Position numbers and translations under genes: made by a program. Shown here piece after piece: positions 54,467 to 54,766 of a DNA stretch of 54,766 nucleotides (positions within the stretch are counted from its first letter, which is position 1; every line of letters starts with the position of its first letter). The DNA is from Streptomyces sp. LUP47B (GTDB taxonomy: Bacteria > Actinomycetota > Actinomycetes > Streptomycetales > Streptomycetaceae). Where the stretch lies: the NCBI RefSeq assembly GCF_001746295.1, contig NZ_MJAH01000021.1:152413-207178 (forward strand). The letters are read 5' to 3'. The notes beneath the pieces were generated by a model. It worked only from the letters and a program-made list of their open reading frames with translations, was not told where the DNA came from and did not search any database.

Positions 54467-54766
54467 ATGAAGCGTGTGCGTCTTCTCCCCGCAGTGGCCC
54501 TGTTGGCGCTCTCGCCCCTCGCCCTGGTGGCCTGTGGCTCGGGCGACTCGTCGTCGACCTCGAACAGTGGCAACTCGGGTCAGCAGCAGAACTGTCAGGC
54601 CCCGACCGGCAACGCCTCCGGAATGCCGAGCGGCGCCCCCTCGGGCGGCCCCACCGGCAACGCGACCGCACAGCCGTCGGGCGCGCCCGGCGGCAACCCC
54701 TCCGGCATGCCGAGCGGCGGCCCAGGCGGCGGCCAGGGTGGCCAGGGCGGCCCCGGCGGCGGCATG
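54467..54766 (+). CDS. Gly/Pro/Ser-rich low-complexity lipoprotein (3' end outside window)
   Basis: The first 100 codons of an exported lipoprotein. The signal peptide MKRVRLLPAVALLALSPLAL ends in lipobox LVAC, then CGSGDSSS and a Ser/Asn/Gln stretch with one Cys (QQQNCQAP). After this comes a repeat-like region with SGMPSGAPSGGP, SGMPSGGPGGG and GQGGQGG units. GGAG lies 9 nt before the ATG. Such sequence is likely disordered and surface-exposed. No enzymatic domain is visible before the window ends. The 230-nt gap before it holds no gene that I can see. Confidence 0.82.
   Translation, partial: MKRVRLLPAVALLALSPLALVACGSGDSSSTSNSGNSGQQQNCQAPTGNASGMPSGAPSGGPTGNATAQPSGAPGGNPSGMPSGGPGGGQGGQGGPGGGM

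Overview
The window is high-GC actinobacterial DNA with the codon use, frequent GTG starts, 4-nt ATGA/GTGA gene overlaps and gene families of Streptomyces. From memory, the gene order (glgE, glgP, two M4 proteases, ABC exporters, glgX, two L,D-transpeptidases, EF-hand protein, sdaA-glyA-gcvH-gcvT, opp genes) resembles the S. coelicolor chromosomal core downstream of glgE1. I could not run a comparison. I see no phage, IS element, CRISPR array, rRNA or tRNA.

Layout. (1) 1-6212: alpha-glucan metabolism (glgE, cut by the window edge; glgP) with a secreted subtilase between them and a DUF1990 protein after. (2) 6283-10293: two tandem paralogous secreted M4 metalloproteases, each with its own terminator and a shared upstream element. 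(3) 10526-17643: a four-gene operon of two heterodimeric ABC exporters. One has an extremely degenerate second ATP site, and the operon starts from a near-perfect PafBC-type (RecA-independent DNA-damage) promoter. (4) 17827-21361: an ABC-2 exporter pair with a NarL-type two-component system. (5) 21390-26527: glgX, then two tandem lipoprotein L,D-transpeptidases. (6) 26715-31278: enoyl-CoA hydratase, an anti-sigma-like ATPase with a TTA codon, a variant NodB lipoprotein with a YVTN propeller lipoprotein, a GNAT protein and an EF-hand protein. (7) 31339-34709: an ABC ATPase carrying an inserted repeat, and leuA with a leucine-rich leader peptide, divergent from a GntR/FadR regulator. (8) 34750-35888: a MOSC protein and a GH25 muramidase. 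(9) 36111-40660: tandem glycine riboswitch, gcvT, gcvH, glyA and, past a terminator, sdaA. (10) 40831-43307: a TTA-containing P-loop protein and two SseB-like proteins. (11) 43644-49938: an oligopeptide ABC importer in the order C-A-B-D-F. (12) 50036-54766: a secreted M1 aminopeptidase, a TRIC/UPF0126 channel, a membrane-anchored esterase overlapping it tail to tail, a thioesterase and the start of a low-complexity lipoprotein.

How the genes work together. GlgE builds alpha-glucan from maltose-1-phosphate, GlgP removes glucose-1-phosphate and GlgX debranches, so three steps of one cycle lie in the window. The secreted S8, M4 and M1 peptidases and the Opp importer form an outside-in protein-use theme. 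The glycine cleavage proteins, GlyA and SdaA turn excess glycine into serine and then pyruvate, under riboswitch control. No wholly new multi-gene system is evident. The most unusual items are the asymmetric ABC exporter under a DNA-damage promoter, the leu attenuator, the TTA-marked genes and the repeat inserted inside an ATPase domain.
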